NCBI GenBank assembly: GCA_001829315.1
Contig: MIAY01000021.1
Span: forward strand, 62,001-126,000
Direction: 5' to 3'
DNA length: 64,000 bases
Origin: Spirochaetes bacterium GWE1_32_154
GTDB taxonomy: Bacteria; Spirochaetota; GWE2-31-10
Part shown: one piece after another, positions 55,064-64,000 of the stretch
How the letters are laid out: the number at the start of each line of letters is the position of its first letter
Numbering within the stretch: the stretch's first letter is position 1
Notes under the pieces: generated by a model
Told to the model about the DNA's origin: nothing
Seen by the model: the letters and a program-made list of their open reading frames with translations, nothing else
Databases searched by the model: none
Program-made: the position numbers and the translations under genes

Positions 55064-56923
55064 TTACTGTTTTTCAATTCTTAATATATACGCACCAAGC
55101 GGATCGATTGAAATATCAACTCCGGCTGTTTTTGATCCACGATTTCTTACTTTTTTACCGTCAAATTTATATTGATTTTCTGTCATAAATAAATCTTTTA
55201 AAATGTATTTACCATTCGGATCTAATCCCATTGCAGAAAAACATTCATCGGTAATTTTCAGTTTAAACTTTTTTGCTGTTACAGAATCAAAATTGACAAT
55301 GACAACAATTCTTTCATCACCGTCAAACCTGACATACGAATAAAGTTTTGTATCATCATAACCATTTGATTGATTCTTTTTGTTTGCAAAGTGTAATTCG
55401 TAGAAATTACCTTTTCGTAATGCATTGTTTGATTGAACAAGATGCAATAGTTTTGAATAGGCTTCTCTTAATTTTTTCTGATCAGCGGATAATTTTCCAC
55501 CGTCAAAAGCTCCGTCATTCATCCATTTCTGATGTTCAGGAACACCCCAGTAATCAAAAATAGTTGTTCTTCCGTCTTCCTTACTGAAACCTGAAACACC
55601 TGCACCGGCTTCGCCGACTTCCTGACCGGAATACATCATAACCGGTCCTGAACCGAGAGTTGCTGATAATGTCATACCGGTGATTCCTTTCCAGACATTA
55701 CCGCCACCAAAATAAGCAATTCGCTGTTCATCATGGTTTTCAAGAAAACGTAGCATTTTACTGTTAAGATTTTTAAGTGCCAGCCATGTATAATTAACCA
55801 TATCCATTTGTGCATCATTTTTACTCATTAACGCCCGAACAGCATCATACAATCCTGACTTATCATACAGGAAGTCAAACTTTCCAATTTCAACATAATC
55901 ACGGTAAGCACCTTTATTGTAAATCTCGGCAATAAAGATAATCTCAGGATTAACTTTTTTAATTTCCGGTATAACCCATGCCCAGAATTCTACAGGAACC
56001 ATTTCAGCCATATCACATCTGAAACCATCAACTTTTTTTCCGGCCCAGTAGGTAAGAATGTCACGCATTTTAAACCAGGTATCAGGAATCGGATCAAAGT
56101 GTTTTGCTTTCTTATTTTGAATATCAACACCGTAATTAAGTTTAACCGTTTCAAACCAGTCATTAATTGAAGGTTGCGCTTTAAAAACATCGTTACCGGT
56201 TACTTTTGCAGGAAACTCTGTAAATGTTCTGTCTTTTGTGCTGTACGTATTTTCTTTTCCCAACGATTCATACCCCTGCGGAACAATAAAGTTTTCTCCG
56301 GGTATGTAATAATAGTTATTGTTTTTATCAAACGAAACAGTTTTATTGTCTTTAACGCCGAAATCATCAACACCCTTCGGTTTAGCATCAGAATTATAAT
56401 CACGAGCAACATGGTTAGGTACAAAGTCAATAATTACTTTTAATTGAGTATCATGAGTTCTTTGTATTAAATCTTCAAACTCTTTCATACGGTTTTTAAC
56501 ATCAACAGCAAGATCAGGATTAACATCATAATAATCTTTAATTGCATAAGGAGAACCGGCTCGTCCTTTTATAACATCAGCATCATCATTTTTTATACCA
56601 AATTTGGAATAATCGGTTAAAACACCATGTTCAATAACCCCCGTATACCAGATATGAGTTACGCCAAAGTCTTTTAATGACTGTAAAGCAATGGTATTGA
56701 TGTCATTAAACTTTCCGACTCCATTTTCTTCAATGGTTCCATAATATTTGTTGGTTGTTACTTTATTACCGAATAAACGCGTCATCATTTGATATACAAC
56801 AAATTTATTGTCTTCCACCGGTATGGTAATGTCATTGGGGTCTTTTGGTGGCGGTGTTTTTTTTGATGCAAAACTGCCGAATAAAACAGAAATAGAAAAA
56901 AGTGTAATCATTATCATTTTCAT
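55064..56923 (-). CDS. Exported GH13 alpha-amylase-family enzyme
   Basis: The start at 56923 has GGAGAG upstream and gives a signal peptide (MKMIMITLFSISVLFGSFA). The 619-residue enzyme keeps the GH13 catalytic triad: nucleophile D304 in GFRCDMAEM, acid/base E333 in FIAEIYNK and D398 in LENHDEQR; VIIDFVPNHVA is the first conserved region. The C terminus (about 520-619) is a beta-sandwich. It should hydrolyse alpha-1,4-glucans outside the cytoplasm. The frame extends upstream without a ribosome binding site. Confidence 0.92.
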   Translation of the reverse strand: MKMIMITLFSISVLFGSFASKKTPPPKDPNDITIPVEDNKFVVYQMMTRLFGNKVTTNKYYGTIEENGVGKFNDINTIALQSLKDFGVTHIWYTGVIEHGVLTDYSKFGIKNDDADVIKGRAGSPYAIKDYYDVNPDLAVDVKNRMKEFEDLIQRTHDTQLKVIIDFVPNHVARDYNSDAKPKGVDDFGVKDNKTVSFDKNNNYYYIPGENFIVPQGYESLGKENTYSTKDRTFTEFPAKVTGNDVFKAQPSINDWFETVKLNYGVDIQNKKAKHFDPIPDTWFKMRDILTYWAGKKVDGFRCDMAEMVPVEFWAWVIPEIKKVNPEIIFIAEIYNKGAYRDYVEIGKFDFLYDKSGLYDAVRALMSKNDAQMDMVNYTWLALKNLNSKMLRFLENHDEQRIAYFGGGNVWKGITGMTLSATLGSGPVMMYSGQEVGEAGAGVSGFSKEDGRTTIFDYWGVPEHQKWMNDGAFDGGKLSADQKKLREAYSKLLHLVQSNNALRKGNFYELHFANKKNQSNGYDDTKLYSYVRFDGDERIVVIVNFDSVTAKKFKLKITDECFSAMGLDPNGKYILKDLFMTENQYKFDGKKVRNRGSKTAGVDISIDPLGAYILRIEKQ

Positions 56924-57066
56924 TATGCTCTCCATAAATTTTTTTGTTATCACTTGTATAACTAAATGAAGTGTACTATTTACAGCGGATATGTCAAGAG
57001 GCGCCAAAAAAAATTAAAAAAATTATTGACAGGAGGGAGGATATTTGATATATCTCTCTTATCAAA

Positions 57067-57138
<72 letters not shown>

Positions 57139-57142
57139 ATTT

Positions 57143-57172
57143 AAAGCCAATCTATATGATTGGCTTTTTTTT
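57143..57172 (+). terminator. tRNA-Gly terminator
   Basis: AAAGCCAATC pairs with GATTGGCTTT around TATAT and is followed by a T-run. Confidence 0.93.
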
Positions 57173-57223
57173 ATAAGCGATAACAATAAATCTATTTTCG
57201 AGAGTAGTGATTTTCGAGAATAC

Positions 57224-58399
57224 TTAATGCATCAACAGCTTCTTAACCGCATATTCATAACTGATAAACTCCTGCTCAAGTCTGTTAATAGTTCCCTTAC
57301 AATTAAGTCTTTCAAAAAGTGCCGTTTCATCAGCCGTAAGACGCAAATCACGATACTTCGAGACAACCTCACCTTCAACGGCAAGGGGATAAAATGTTTC
57401 AAAAGTTTCGTTATCCATCATCACCGATGTTGTTTCGGGGAAGTACTTTCTAAAGTTGGACAGTATGATGAAACCGTGCGGATCTATGTCGCCCCAGTAT
57501 TGTATTGTTGCATTATGAAGCCATTGTGCTCTACCGCACAGTGTTACCCCGAAACCTTTGCCGAAAAGTGCTATCGTGTTCTTAAGTTCGGGAAGTGTAA
57601 GAAAGTTCAGAATATTTGAGAAGCTTGTTTTGTTTTCGATAATGATTACATTTTTTACCGGAATTGACAGTTCCGAGAACTCGCTTACGGTGATTGACAG
57701 ATCTGTAAGGCCTGAGAAAAAATGATTGGCAATGTGTGTATCGAGGATTTTCATTCTGATAAGCGGTTCGGGATATTTGAGATTGAAGCGTTTTTCAAAC
57801 TCTGTTTCTCCGGTATTTATATGTTCTTCAATGAGAATATCAAGCATTTCCCGGAGTATCGTGCTGTAGTTTTCAATAAATTTGCTGTGAACACCGGCAT
57901 TAATTTCCCTGGTATAGATACCCGGTTTAGGATTATTGATAAAGTAACCGGTGACTTTGCATAAGTCGGGCAATACTGCAGAATAGTCTATTAATTTCTG
58001 GGGATATTTTAATGCCCATTCATTGAGTAACGGGTATTTTTCATATACAAAACGATATGTATTTTTAAAAATCTCTGCTTCTTGTGTCAGCCCTGTATAT
58101 TTTAGATAGTCTTTTTCTGTTTCAAAGCATAGTGTATCGGGGATATTTTGTTTTCCAATCTGCCGGTTATTGATACATGAAAACCCGACAGTATAGCCGT
58201 AACCCCGGTTATCTTTTGAATTATCTTTAAGCTCCTGAATCCATTTGTCAAGTAAAGCGAAGTTTTTCAATGCTTCACCGGCAGTCGGTTTTGCAAATTG
58301 TATAGATAACGGAAAAAAATCTTCTCCGGTTATTATCGATTGAAGAAAGCTTTTCCATAACTTCAGGGCTTTCTCTTTAATTTGAGTGCTATTTATCAA
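57224..58399 (-). CDS. jetD: Wadjet JetD, Toprim-type nuclease subunit
   Basis: The product is about 391 residues with DUF3322 at the N terminus (EKALKLWKSFLQ) and DUF2220 at the C terminus. The Toprim nuclease centre is visible: the glutamate in VIIIENKTS (about 253) and the D-x-D in YWGDIDPHG (about 304). The TTG at 58399 is preferred: AAGGGAG lies about ten bases upstream, and it begins where family members begin; a TTG at 58435 would add 12 poorly supported residues. It overlaps jetC by 11 bases. In Wadjet, JetD cuts plasmid DNA extruded by JetABC. Confidence 0.9.
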   Translation of the reverse strand: MINSTQIKEKALKLWKSFLQSIITGEDFFPLSIQFAKPTAGEALKNFALLDKWIQELKDNSKDNRGYGYTVGFSCINNRQIGKQNIPDTLCFETEKDYLKYTGLTQEAEIFKNTYRFVYEKYPLLNEWALKYPQKLIDYSAVLPDLCKVTGYFINNPKPGIYTREINAGVHSKFIENYSTILREMLDILIEEHINTGETEFEKRFNLKYPEPLIRMKILDTHIANHFFSGLTDLSITVSEFSELSIPVKNVIIIENKTSFSNILNFLTLPELKNTIALFGKGFGVTLCGRAQWLHNATIQYWGDIDPHGFIILSNFRKYFPETTSVMMDNETFETFYPLAVEGEVVSKYRDLRLTADETALFERLNCKGTINRLEQEFISYEYAVKKLLMH

Positions 58400-61300
58400 G
58401 TTTCGATTGCTCCCTTTTCTTTCTATGTTCTTCAATCGTTATCTTTCTCAGATTTGATGCTGATCCCTCATCATTATTTGATACGACATGGATTGAGTTT
58501 ATATAATTTTCGATAACATGTATTTTTTGAAGCGGGGTTATAAGAAGAAGCTGGAGGTTTAATTTCTTAAACAGTTCAAGTCCGTATTTGACACTGTCGT
58601 CACTTCCACGGCTGAATGCTTCGTCAATAACCGAAAATCTGAATGAACGTGATTTGGTAACATTCCACTCAAGACCAAACTGAAAGGCGAGGGCGGAAGC
58701 CAGTATTGTATACGCAAGTTTTTCCTTCTGACCGCCTGACTTACCTGATGAATCAGAGTAGAATTCCTTTTCAGTGCTGTCTGAAATCCACCGTTCCCGT
58801 GCATTAAACCGGTACCAGTTTCTTACATCGGTTACTTTATTCATCCAGTTAAATGACTTCTCATCCTTAAACTTATCAAGTATCTGTTTAACATCAAGAA
58901 ATTTGCCTTCGGAATACAAATCACTTTCACCGGCTGTGTTTTCAAGGCATCGTCGCAGGTCGTACCTGAAGTTTCGTATGTCAATATCCTGTGTTTCTTC
59001 GGCTTCAAGTATAATAAACGTACCGGGATTGTATTCTATTTCATTCAGTGATTTATTGATATTATCAATTTTTTCAGTAATGTCAGCACCAAATGACTCG
59101 AGTTTCTGTTTGAAAAGTGCAATTCCCTGTATCGTTTTTTCCTTGAGCAAGTCACGGAATTTCCCTTCAAATTGTGGTAGTTGATCCTGAGAAATTGTCG
59201 TGAATATACCGGTATAATCCTTTCTGAATGTTATATCAGCCGATAAGGTAAGTGTGTCATCGGGATATTTATTATTAAAATCCGACATAAGCCGTGTAAT
59301 TTTAGATGCGGTAAGTCCTGCTTCTTTCTGAAGTTTATCTCTGTCATTAAATACTTTTTCCCGTATTTCATTCTCAATATTCTGGAAATTGGAAATAGTA
59401 AGTTTTCTGTTTTTAATAATGCTTTCAAAAAATGCTTCAGTTTCCTTTCTTATTTCATTGTAGAGATCTAAAGGCATTGCTGAAAGCATATTTGTTAGTA
59501 CAGATTCCTCATCCCGGTAATGTTTCAGGTCCCGGTCCATGTTGGATATTTCACCGACAAGCGTGTTTTTTTCATTCTCAAGGGTTATAAGTTCTTTGGC
59601 GATGAGTAAAAGCCGTTCTGTAATGGATTTAAGAAGTTCCGAGCCTGACTCAAGTTTTTTCTTTTCATCCTCAAGTTTAGTAATTTCCTTGACATCAGCT
59701 TCCCAATTAATACTGTTAAAGTCAGTAAAACCGGCAAGTTCTCGAGACGTTAATATCATTGTGTTCAGTTCATCAAGAGATTTTTTCAGTCCGGCAATTT
59801 CTCTTATTGTGTCACTCTGTTCTTTTTCAAGTTCGGCAATTCGTTCCTCAAGTAGACGTATTTTTCTTTTGTTATCCCAGCCGAGTATGTAATATCGCCT
59901 GTCAAAGATACTTTTTCTGTCATCCTTTTCATGTTTAACCCCACCTGTTTTTGTAAGCCCCTCCGGTGTAACTGCGTACGGCAGGTGATAAAAATCTTCC
60001 ATTGTATCACAACAAATAACATTAAACCGTGACACTATTTCATTGTATAACCAGTCATAGTAAACGGTATCAGATTTTATATCAAGTTTGGTAATAATCG
60101 CATTTTTTTCCGCAGCTTCCCGATAGCCGGTTTTAGTGTCTGTTTTTACTTTGTAATAGACAATTCTCATCTTAAGATCAGTTTTATTGATGTATTCGTT
60201 AACCTTTTTATAATATTTGTCATGCACCAGAATACTCAGTCCGAAGTTGTGAAGTATTCTTTCGCAGGCACCTTCCCATTTCTCACATCCGCTTTTTATA
60301 CGAATTAGTTCAGCTGCAAATGGAATTTCTTCGGGGTTGATTTTTAATACATCACATATTGAGTTTCTCAGTTTGATGTTTTCAAACGGTATCTGACTTG
60401 CCCGGCTTCGTAGTGATTCAAGTTCATTTTTTTCCTGGTCAATTTCAGTTTTGAGTTTGCTTGACGCAATTGTAAGAACGACCTTGTCATTTTCAATTTT
60501 ATTCTGTTTTTCAGGAAGATTCGCTGTTAGTTCTTTAAGTCGTGAAATATTCTCATAAAAAATATCAGCATCGGCTTTGGGATGAAATGAAAGTGTTTTA
60601 CACAAACCACTGTACCTGGTGTATTTTAGAAGTTTTTCTGCTCTGCTGTCATTGGTTTTCTTGAGAAGATACTCGATTTCATTAAGGCGGATAGCCTCGG
60701 AGCTTGACTGCTGGGTTTTAATCAGTGATATTTTCTCATCCTGCAGCATATTAATTTGAGTGTTAAGCTCTTGAAAATTGTTATTGTGAATATGTAACGC
60801 CCGAATTAACCGTTCATTTTCATTTTGTATTAGAACGAGTTTGTTTTCTGCGAAATACACGGGCATTGCCTGGCTGTATTGTACAAATCTGTTGTATTTA
60901 TCTTCAATTATATCGTAATCGGTGATGTATGTGACTAACGGTTCTAAGAGTTTAATCTGTTCTTTTGCCTTGATAACTGCTTCATGCGCTCTGGTGAGAT
61001 GATCAAAGTTTTTTATGAGCTCTGCAATCTCGGTAGCTGCATCCTGTTTTTCAAGCATATTATCCCGGACAAAATCGGTAAGATTACCAATCGATTTAAG
61101 AGATACGGTATGAAAAAAAAGCTCTAATGCCTTTTCTGACTTTATTCCGAATACCGATCTGAACTTTGAGCTGTAGTTTGCGAATGTTTCAAACAATTCC
61201 AGTTCCTCAATGTTTTTTAACTTCTTTTTCAGATCTTTAATATCCGTACCGAACCCGGTAAAATGTTCTTTTATCGTAAGTTTGTTTCTTGAAACAACAA

Positions 61301-61736
61301 AAAACTTTTCAATACTGCCGCCCCGTATATAAAACACCTGGGCAAGAGTTACTGTTTCAAGATAACCCGAGTTATAGAAATGACCAAGAATTACCGTGTA
61401 ATGGGTATCATCCCGCAGATATACAGGTTTGGCACTTTGCTCGCGTCCGGTCTTCTCTGTTCTATATTCACCTCGAACATACGAATAAATAGTTCTTTCT
61501 TTCCATTCCGCACCGGCGGCTCTATTATAAATTATTTTATTATGCGGCACTAAAAGGGTCGTAATCGCATCGACTACCGTTGATTTTCCGGAGCCGACAT
61601 TACCGGTTAAAAGTGAGTTGGCGCTATCCGGTTCGATTTTTGTGATAGTATTGAATGTTCCCCAGTTTAATAATTCGAATGTTTTAAGCCGGAAACCAGT
61701 CAGACTATTGTCATTGTCAAAATTAAGAAAGTCCAT
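58389..61736 (-). CDS. jetC: Wadjet JetC, SMC/MukB-like ATPase
   Basis: The 1115-residue protein has Walker A at residues 45-53 (GNVGSGKST), two long coiled-coil arms with a hinge-like region around residues 480-620, an ABC signature around 1000 (SGGQKEKLA) and Walker B around 1041 (VIDEAFSRG). This is the loop-extruding motor of the system. It starts two bases after jetB. The length is typical for type I JetC. Confidence 0.95.
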   Translation of the reverse strand: MDFLNFDNDNSLTGFRLKTFELLNWGTFNTITKIEPDSANSLLTGNVGSGKSTVVDAITTLLVPHNKIIYNRAAGAEWKERTIYSYVRGEYRTEKTGREQSAKPVYLRDDTHYTVILGHFYNSGYLETVTLAQVFYIRGGSIEKFFVVSRNKLTIKEHFTGFGTDIKDLKKKLKNIEELELFETFANYSSKFRSVFGIKSEKALELFFHTVSLKSIGNLTDFVRDNMLEKQDAATEIAELIKNFDHLTRAHEAVIKAKEQIKLLEPLVTYITDYDIIEDKYNRFVQYSQAMPVYFAENKLVLIQNENERLIRALHIHNNNFQELNTQINMLQDEKISLIKTQQSSSEAIRLNEIEYLLKKTNDSRAEKLLKYTRYSGLCKTLSFHPKADADIFYENISRLKELTANLPEKQNKIENDKVVLTIASSKLKTEIDQEKNELESLRSRASQIPFENIKLRNSICDVLKINPEEIPFAAELIRIKSGCEKWEGACERILHNFGLSILVHDKYYKKVNEYINKTDLKMRIVYYKVKTDTKTGYREAAEKNAIITKLDIKSDTVYYDWLYNEIVSRFNVICCDTMEDFYHLPYAVTPEGLTKTGGVKHEKDDRKSIFDRRYYILGWDNKRKIRLLEERIAELEKEQSDTIREIAGLKKSLDELNTMILTSRELAGFTDFNSINWEADVKEITKLEDEKKKLESGSELLKSITERLLLIAKELITLENEKNTLVGEISNMDRDLKHYRDEESVLTNMLSAMPLDLYNEIRKETEAFFESIIKNRKLTISNFQNIENEIREKVFNDRDKLQKEAGLTASKITRLMSDFNNKYPDDTLTLSADITFRKDYTGIFTTISQDQLPQFEGKFRDLLKEKTIQGIALFKQKLESFGADITEKIDNINKSLNEIEYNPGTFIILEAEETQDIDIRNFRYDLRRCLENTAGESDLYSEGKFLDVKQILDKFKDEKSFNWMNKVTDVRNWYRFNARERWISDSTEKEFYSDSSGKSGGQKEKLAYTILASALAFQFGLEWNVTKSRSFRFSVIDEAFSRGSDDSVKYGLELFKKLNLQLLLITPLQKIHVIENYINSIHVVSNNDEGSASNLRKITIEEHRKKREQSKLDK

Positions 61737-61738
61737 TA

Positions 61739-62344
61739 TTACTCCGATACCGCATTGAGATATTCTTCAAGTTTATCATTAACTTCTGTAAGTATGTTTG
61801 CAGAGAATTTAGCTTTGAGTATTCTTTTTACTTCTACTTCACTGTCATTTATTTTTCGCAGGAATCCATATTCAATAAGTTTATTGATATGCGTATCAAG
61901 AAGATCGACCGTTTTTGCCTCATTTGATTTTTCAGGCAGAAATACCCCGAAGTTTTCCTTAATATCCTGTCGTTTCAGTATAAGTCGCGTCTGATCTCCC
62001 GAGGTTATTTCAAATTCAAGAAGTTTTTTTGTTAATATCACGCATAATAAACTGATATGGTAACCAAGCTGTCTTTTTGAAAAAAGAGATGGTATGTCAG
62101 TATCAGATTGTGACTTTTCATTGTCTAAAGTCTCTTCGTCATTTTCATCATTACTGTCTGTAAGATAGGCAAAACCATCATTTTCACTCATGATGAGTGT
62201 TACACCGATTTTTGCAAAATAATCAGCTATTCCGTACCGGTATGTTGTTAATTCATCCCATAATGCTTCCTGTTCGCTATAAATTGCCCCTTGAAGAAGA
62301 CGAATAATTGAGTTTGTATATGGAAGTGTTTTGTTATCATTCAT
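61739..62344 (-). CDS. jetB: Wadjet JetB, MukE-like subunit
   Basis: The 201-residue protein (DUF4194 type) is composed of winged-helix-like segments, with LLQGAIYSEQEALWDELTTY at the N terminus and LLDTHINKLIEYGFLRKIND near residue 155. A low-complexity acidic insertion (SNDENDEETLDNEKSQSDTD) lies near the middle. It overlaps jetA by four bases (ATGA) and so is translationally coupled. Confidence 0.9.
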   Translation of the reverse strand: MNDNKTLPYTNSIIRLLQGAIYSEQEALWDELTTYRYGIADYFAKIGVTLIMSENDGFAYLTDSNDENDEETLDNEKSQSDTDIPSLFSKRQLGYHISLLCVILTKKLLEFEITSGDQTRLILKRQDIKENFGVFLPEKSNEAKTVDLLDTHINKLIEYGFLRKINDSEVEVKRILKAKFSANILTEVNDKLEEYLNAVSE

Positions 62345-63786
62345 AATTTTTCCCTGCAGAATAGTATTAATGGTGTTGTAACGTGATAGTCTGTTTCTTC
62401 TTTATAATTAAATATATATAAAATCTCACTTTCAGTTTCATCAATGATACCGGTCAGCATATTTAAAGCGATGTAATAATATTCTATAATCTCTGAAACT
62501 CCCTTTGTAACGGGATATCTTTCAATTACCTGAGATAATCTGACCTGCTCAAATTCGGATAACATTTTTTCAATATTACTGATAAGCTCGTTTCTGTCAA
62601 CAAATAACTGTTCGTAAATAAAATCAGTCGATACTTCACCATTGCCTTCGAGTATCTCATCAAGTGACAGCTGAACTTTGGGTGTTGCAATATGAAGCGG
62701 TCTTGAAATAAAGGAGTCAATACGCGGTTTGTCATCTATCTCAAGGAATCGTTTATCATCAGTAACTTTATTATCTTTTAGTTTTACAGCTTTAGCCTCA
62801 ATTTCTCTGATTAGTTCTATAATTCTTTTATTTTCGCTGATCTGTTTTGCACTGACAAATCGTGAAAGTTGTTCTATAAGTGCATTGATTGTACGGTTTA
62901 CCTTACCGCCTGCTTCTGTCAGATTGTATTTAAGTTTTTCAAGCTGAAAATCCCTTTTTATGAAACTTATTTCATTCATCGATATAACTGACTTGAGAAG
63001 ATGATCCAGTTCATCAAGTTTATTTTGCGATAGAATAAGTTCCCAGAACCCCTTGAAACTTCGCCCCTGATCACTATCCCATATATCATTTTGCCATGAG
63101 AAGAAATTATCAATAACAGCACCTTTTGAAAGTGTCTCATCAGCAAGTTTTACCCGTATTGACCGGTCAACCTCACGGAAATTATATTCGACCTGACGGA
63201 AATCAGATAAAAGACGTGAAGATGTATCAAGAAGTTCAAAATACCGTTCTTTAATCTGTGTGGGATCAAGCGTTTCGATAAAGCCGGATTCAATTTTTTT
63301 AATTTCAATATCAATCTTCTCGCGTTCATTATGAAGCTCTTTTAAACGGATTTCAGGATCTTTAGAGCTTTTATAAACAAGGTCTTTTAACAGTTCGAAA
63401 ATTTTTAACAGTCTTGACTCGGTACCGATAAATTCTTTTACTTCAAGTTCTGCAATCCACTCAAGTGCCTTAATTGCAGCCGGAGTCAATTCAAAAAGCG
63501 GGATATCAGATTCGGCAGTATAGTATTTTCTTAGAAAACCATCATCGGCCCATTGATTAAGGTAGGAAGCTGCATTAAGAGAATAATTATCATCAGGGAA
63601 ATGTTCATTTATATAGTAGATATAATCAGTAAGATTTGCTGTTAAAGTCAGTGCATCAACAGCAAGCACTCCCGGCTCGCGGAATTCCCGTATAAAAAAG
63701 CCGGTTATAAACGCCAAAGTATCCTTAGCGAATAGTTTAAGTGTTGTATTATACTGTCTGAAGAATCTGATATCATCGTATTTCAT
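62341..63786 (-). CDS. jetA: Wadjet JetA, MukF/kleisin-like subunit
   Basis: This 481-residue DUF3375 protein opens the operon. It has an N-terminal winged-helix region (about 1-100, with LNQWADDGFLRKYYT), long helices in the middle and a C-terminal domain with TPKVQLSLDEILEGN and a final PLILFC. DUF3375 identifies the type I system. There is no ribosome binding site before the ATG, and the promoter at 63793-63821 would start transcription at or next to it. Confidence 0.93.
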   Translation of the reverse strand: MKYDDIRFFRQYNTTLKLFAKDTLAFITGFFIREFREPGVLAVDALTLTANLTDYIYYINEHFPDDNYSLNAASYLNQWADDGFLRKYYTAESDIPLFELTPAAIKALEWIAELEVKEFIGTESRLLKIFELLKDLVYKSSKDPEIRLKELHNEREKIDIEIKKIESGFIETLDPTQIKERYFELLDTSSRLLSDFRQVEYNFREVDRSIRVKLADETLSKGAVIDNFFSWQNDIWDSDQGRSFKGFWELILSQNKLDELDHLLKSVISMNEISFIKRDFQLEKLKYNLTEAGGKVNRTINALIEQLSRFVSAKQISENKRIIELIREIEAKAVKLKDNKVTDDKRFLEIDDKPRIDSFISRPLHIATPKVQLSLDEILEGNGEVSTDFIYEQLFVDRNELISNIEKMLSEFEQVRLSQVIERYPVTKGVSEIIEYYYIALNMLTGIIDETESEILYIFNYKEETDYHVTTPLILFCREKL

Positions 63787-63792
63787 AGAGAA

Positions 63793-63821
63793 GTTATAAT
63801 GAAAATTGTGGTTTTTGTCAT
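63793..63821 (-). promoter_or_regulatory. Candidate promoter of the Wadjet operon, possibly leaderless
   Basis: On the minus strand ATGACA (63816-63821) and TATAAC (63793-63798) are 17 bases apart. Transcription would start about seven bases further, at the A of the jetA ATG. Confidence 0.4.
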
Positions 63822-63935
63822 CTGAATTTTATATTTAAAAAATGGTTTTTGAAAAAAAATATTTTAGCAAGTGGTTAAAATGATTTATAAAAAATTGAAT
63901 TATGATTATTTAACTGCAGATGGGGGTATTATAGC

Positions 63936-63990
63936 TTTTATCTATACTTGTATTAAAGTGTAAAATCTGCAGGGATTGGTTGAAAATTAA
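63936..63990. repeat. Partial copy of the Rpn upstream repeat
   Basis: TTTTATCTATACTTGTATTA continues with AAGTG, TGTAAAATCTGC and TTGAAAATT, matching 49825-49884 in the same orientation apart from a small gap and scattered changes. It probably continues past the window edge. Confidence 0.65.
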
Positions 63991-64000
63991 CTATTTTCTT

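Noticed and set aside
55064-57007. Longer 647-residue form of the amylase
   Set aside because: The 28-residue extension has no ribosome binding site and hides the signal peptide that begins at 56923.
58400-58435. Upstream TTG start for jetD
   Set aside because: Its ribosome binding site is weaker, and the extra 12 residues lie before the point where family members begin.
57224-63786. Wadjet locus as the undescribed system
   Set aside because: Gene order and domains match the described type I jetABCD, so it is reported as known.

Overview
The window is AT-rich DNA with clean bacterial gene structure. Exported lipoproteins, a CheY/CheX pair, two class III adenylate cyclases, an MCP, a SpoIIE-type phosphatase, AdhE and Rpn-type (PD-(D/E)XK) nuclease genes with their decay products together suggest a free-living or host-associated fermentative member of the Spirochaetota. 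This is inferred from gene content; no rRNA or other marker gene is present to prove it.

Layout. 1-1.6 kb: the tail of an exported or membrane gene, a glycogen-binding lipoprotein and an Rpn remnant. 1.75-10.5 kb: one giant cyclic beta-1,2-glucan synthase. 10.6-20.5 kb: mainly minus-strand cell-envelope genes (two orphan solute-binding proteins, lipoproteins, a beta-barrel candidate, a catalase-fold candidate) and a decayed methyltransferase. 20.6-25.3 kb: a four-gene operon behind a near-perfect sigma-54 promoter, CheY - CheX - ammonium transporter/CheA-type kinase fusion - PAS/adenylate cyclase; this is the most interesting system in the window. 25.3-34.4 kb: a second adenylate cyclase, a DUF2271 protein, a flavodoxin, a repeat-rich lipoprotein, a TolC-like protein and a double FMN-binding protein. 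34.6-46.1 kb: an MCP, an acetate transporter, an MFS transporter, a GntR-controlled ABC exporter, a two-component pair and adhE with a candidate Rex operator. 46.1-50.4 kb: a decayed region with two toxin-antitoxin loci whose toxins are broken in opposite ways, a lone MutS-family ATPase, and an Rpn gene flanked by direct repeats. 50.4-57.2 kb: housekeeping genes (HAD phosphatase, PNPOx-like protein, PP2C phosphatase, RlmL-like methyltransferase, GH13 amylase, tRNA-Gly). 57.2-63.8 kb: a complete jetABCD (Wadjet type I) anti-plasmid operon.

How it fits together. The sigma-54 operon reads as an ammonium-sensing pathway: the Amt domain senses or moves ammonium, the attached HPt/HATPase part phosphorylates a CheY-like regulator, CheX removes the phosphate, and the last gene makes cAMP. 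FMN-binding, DUF2271 and flavodoxin genes point to flavin-based electron transfer outside the membrane. AdhE and a candidate NADH-responsive operator fit fermentative redox balance.

Repeats deserve attention. A family of related hairpins (core GCAAAAAT/ATTTTTGC) recurs between genes in the first 35 kb; a leader with dyad symmetry is shared by two exported-protein genes; and Rpn-associated repeats flank the Rpn gene and recur just upstream of the Wadjet operon. No CRISPR array, rRNA or prophage was seen.
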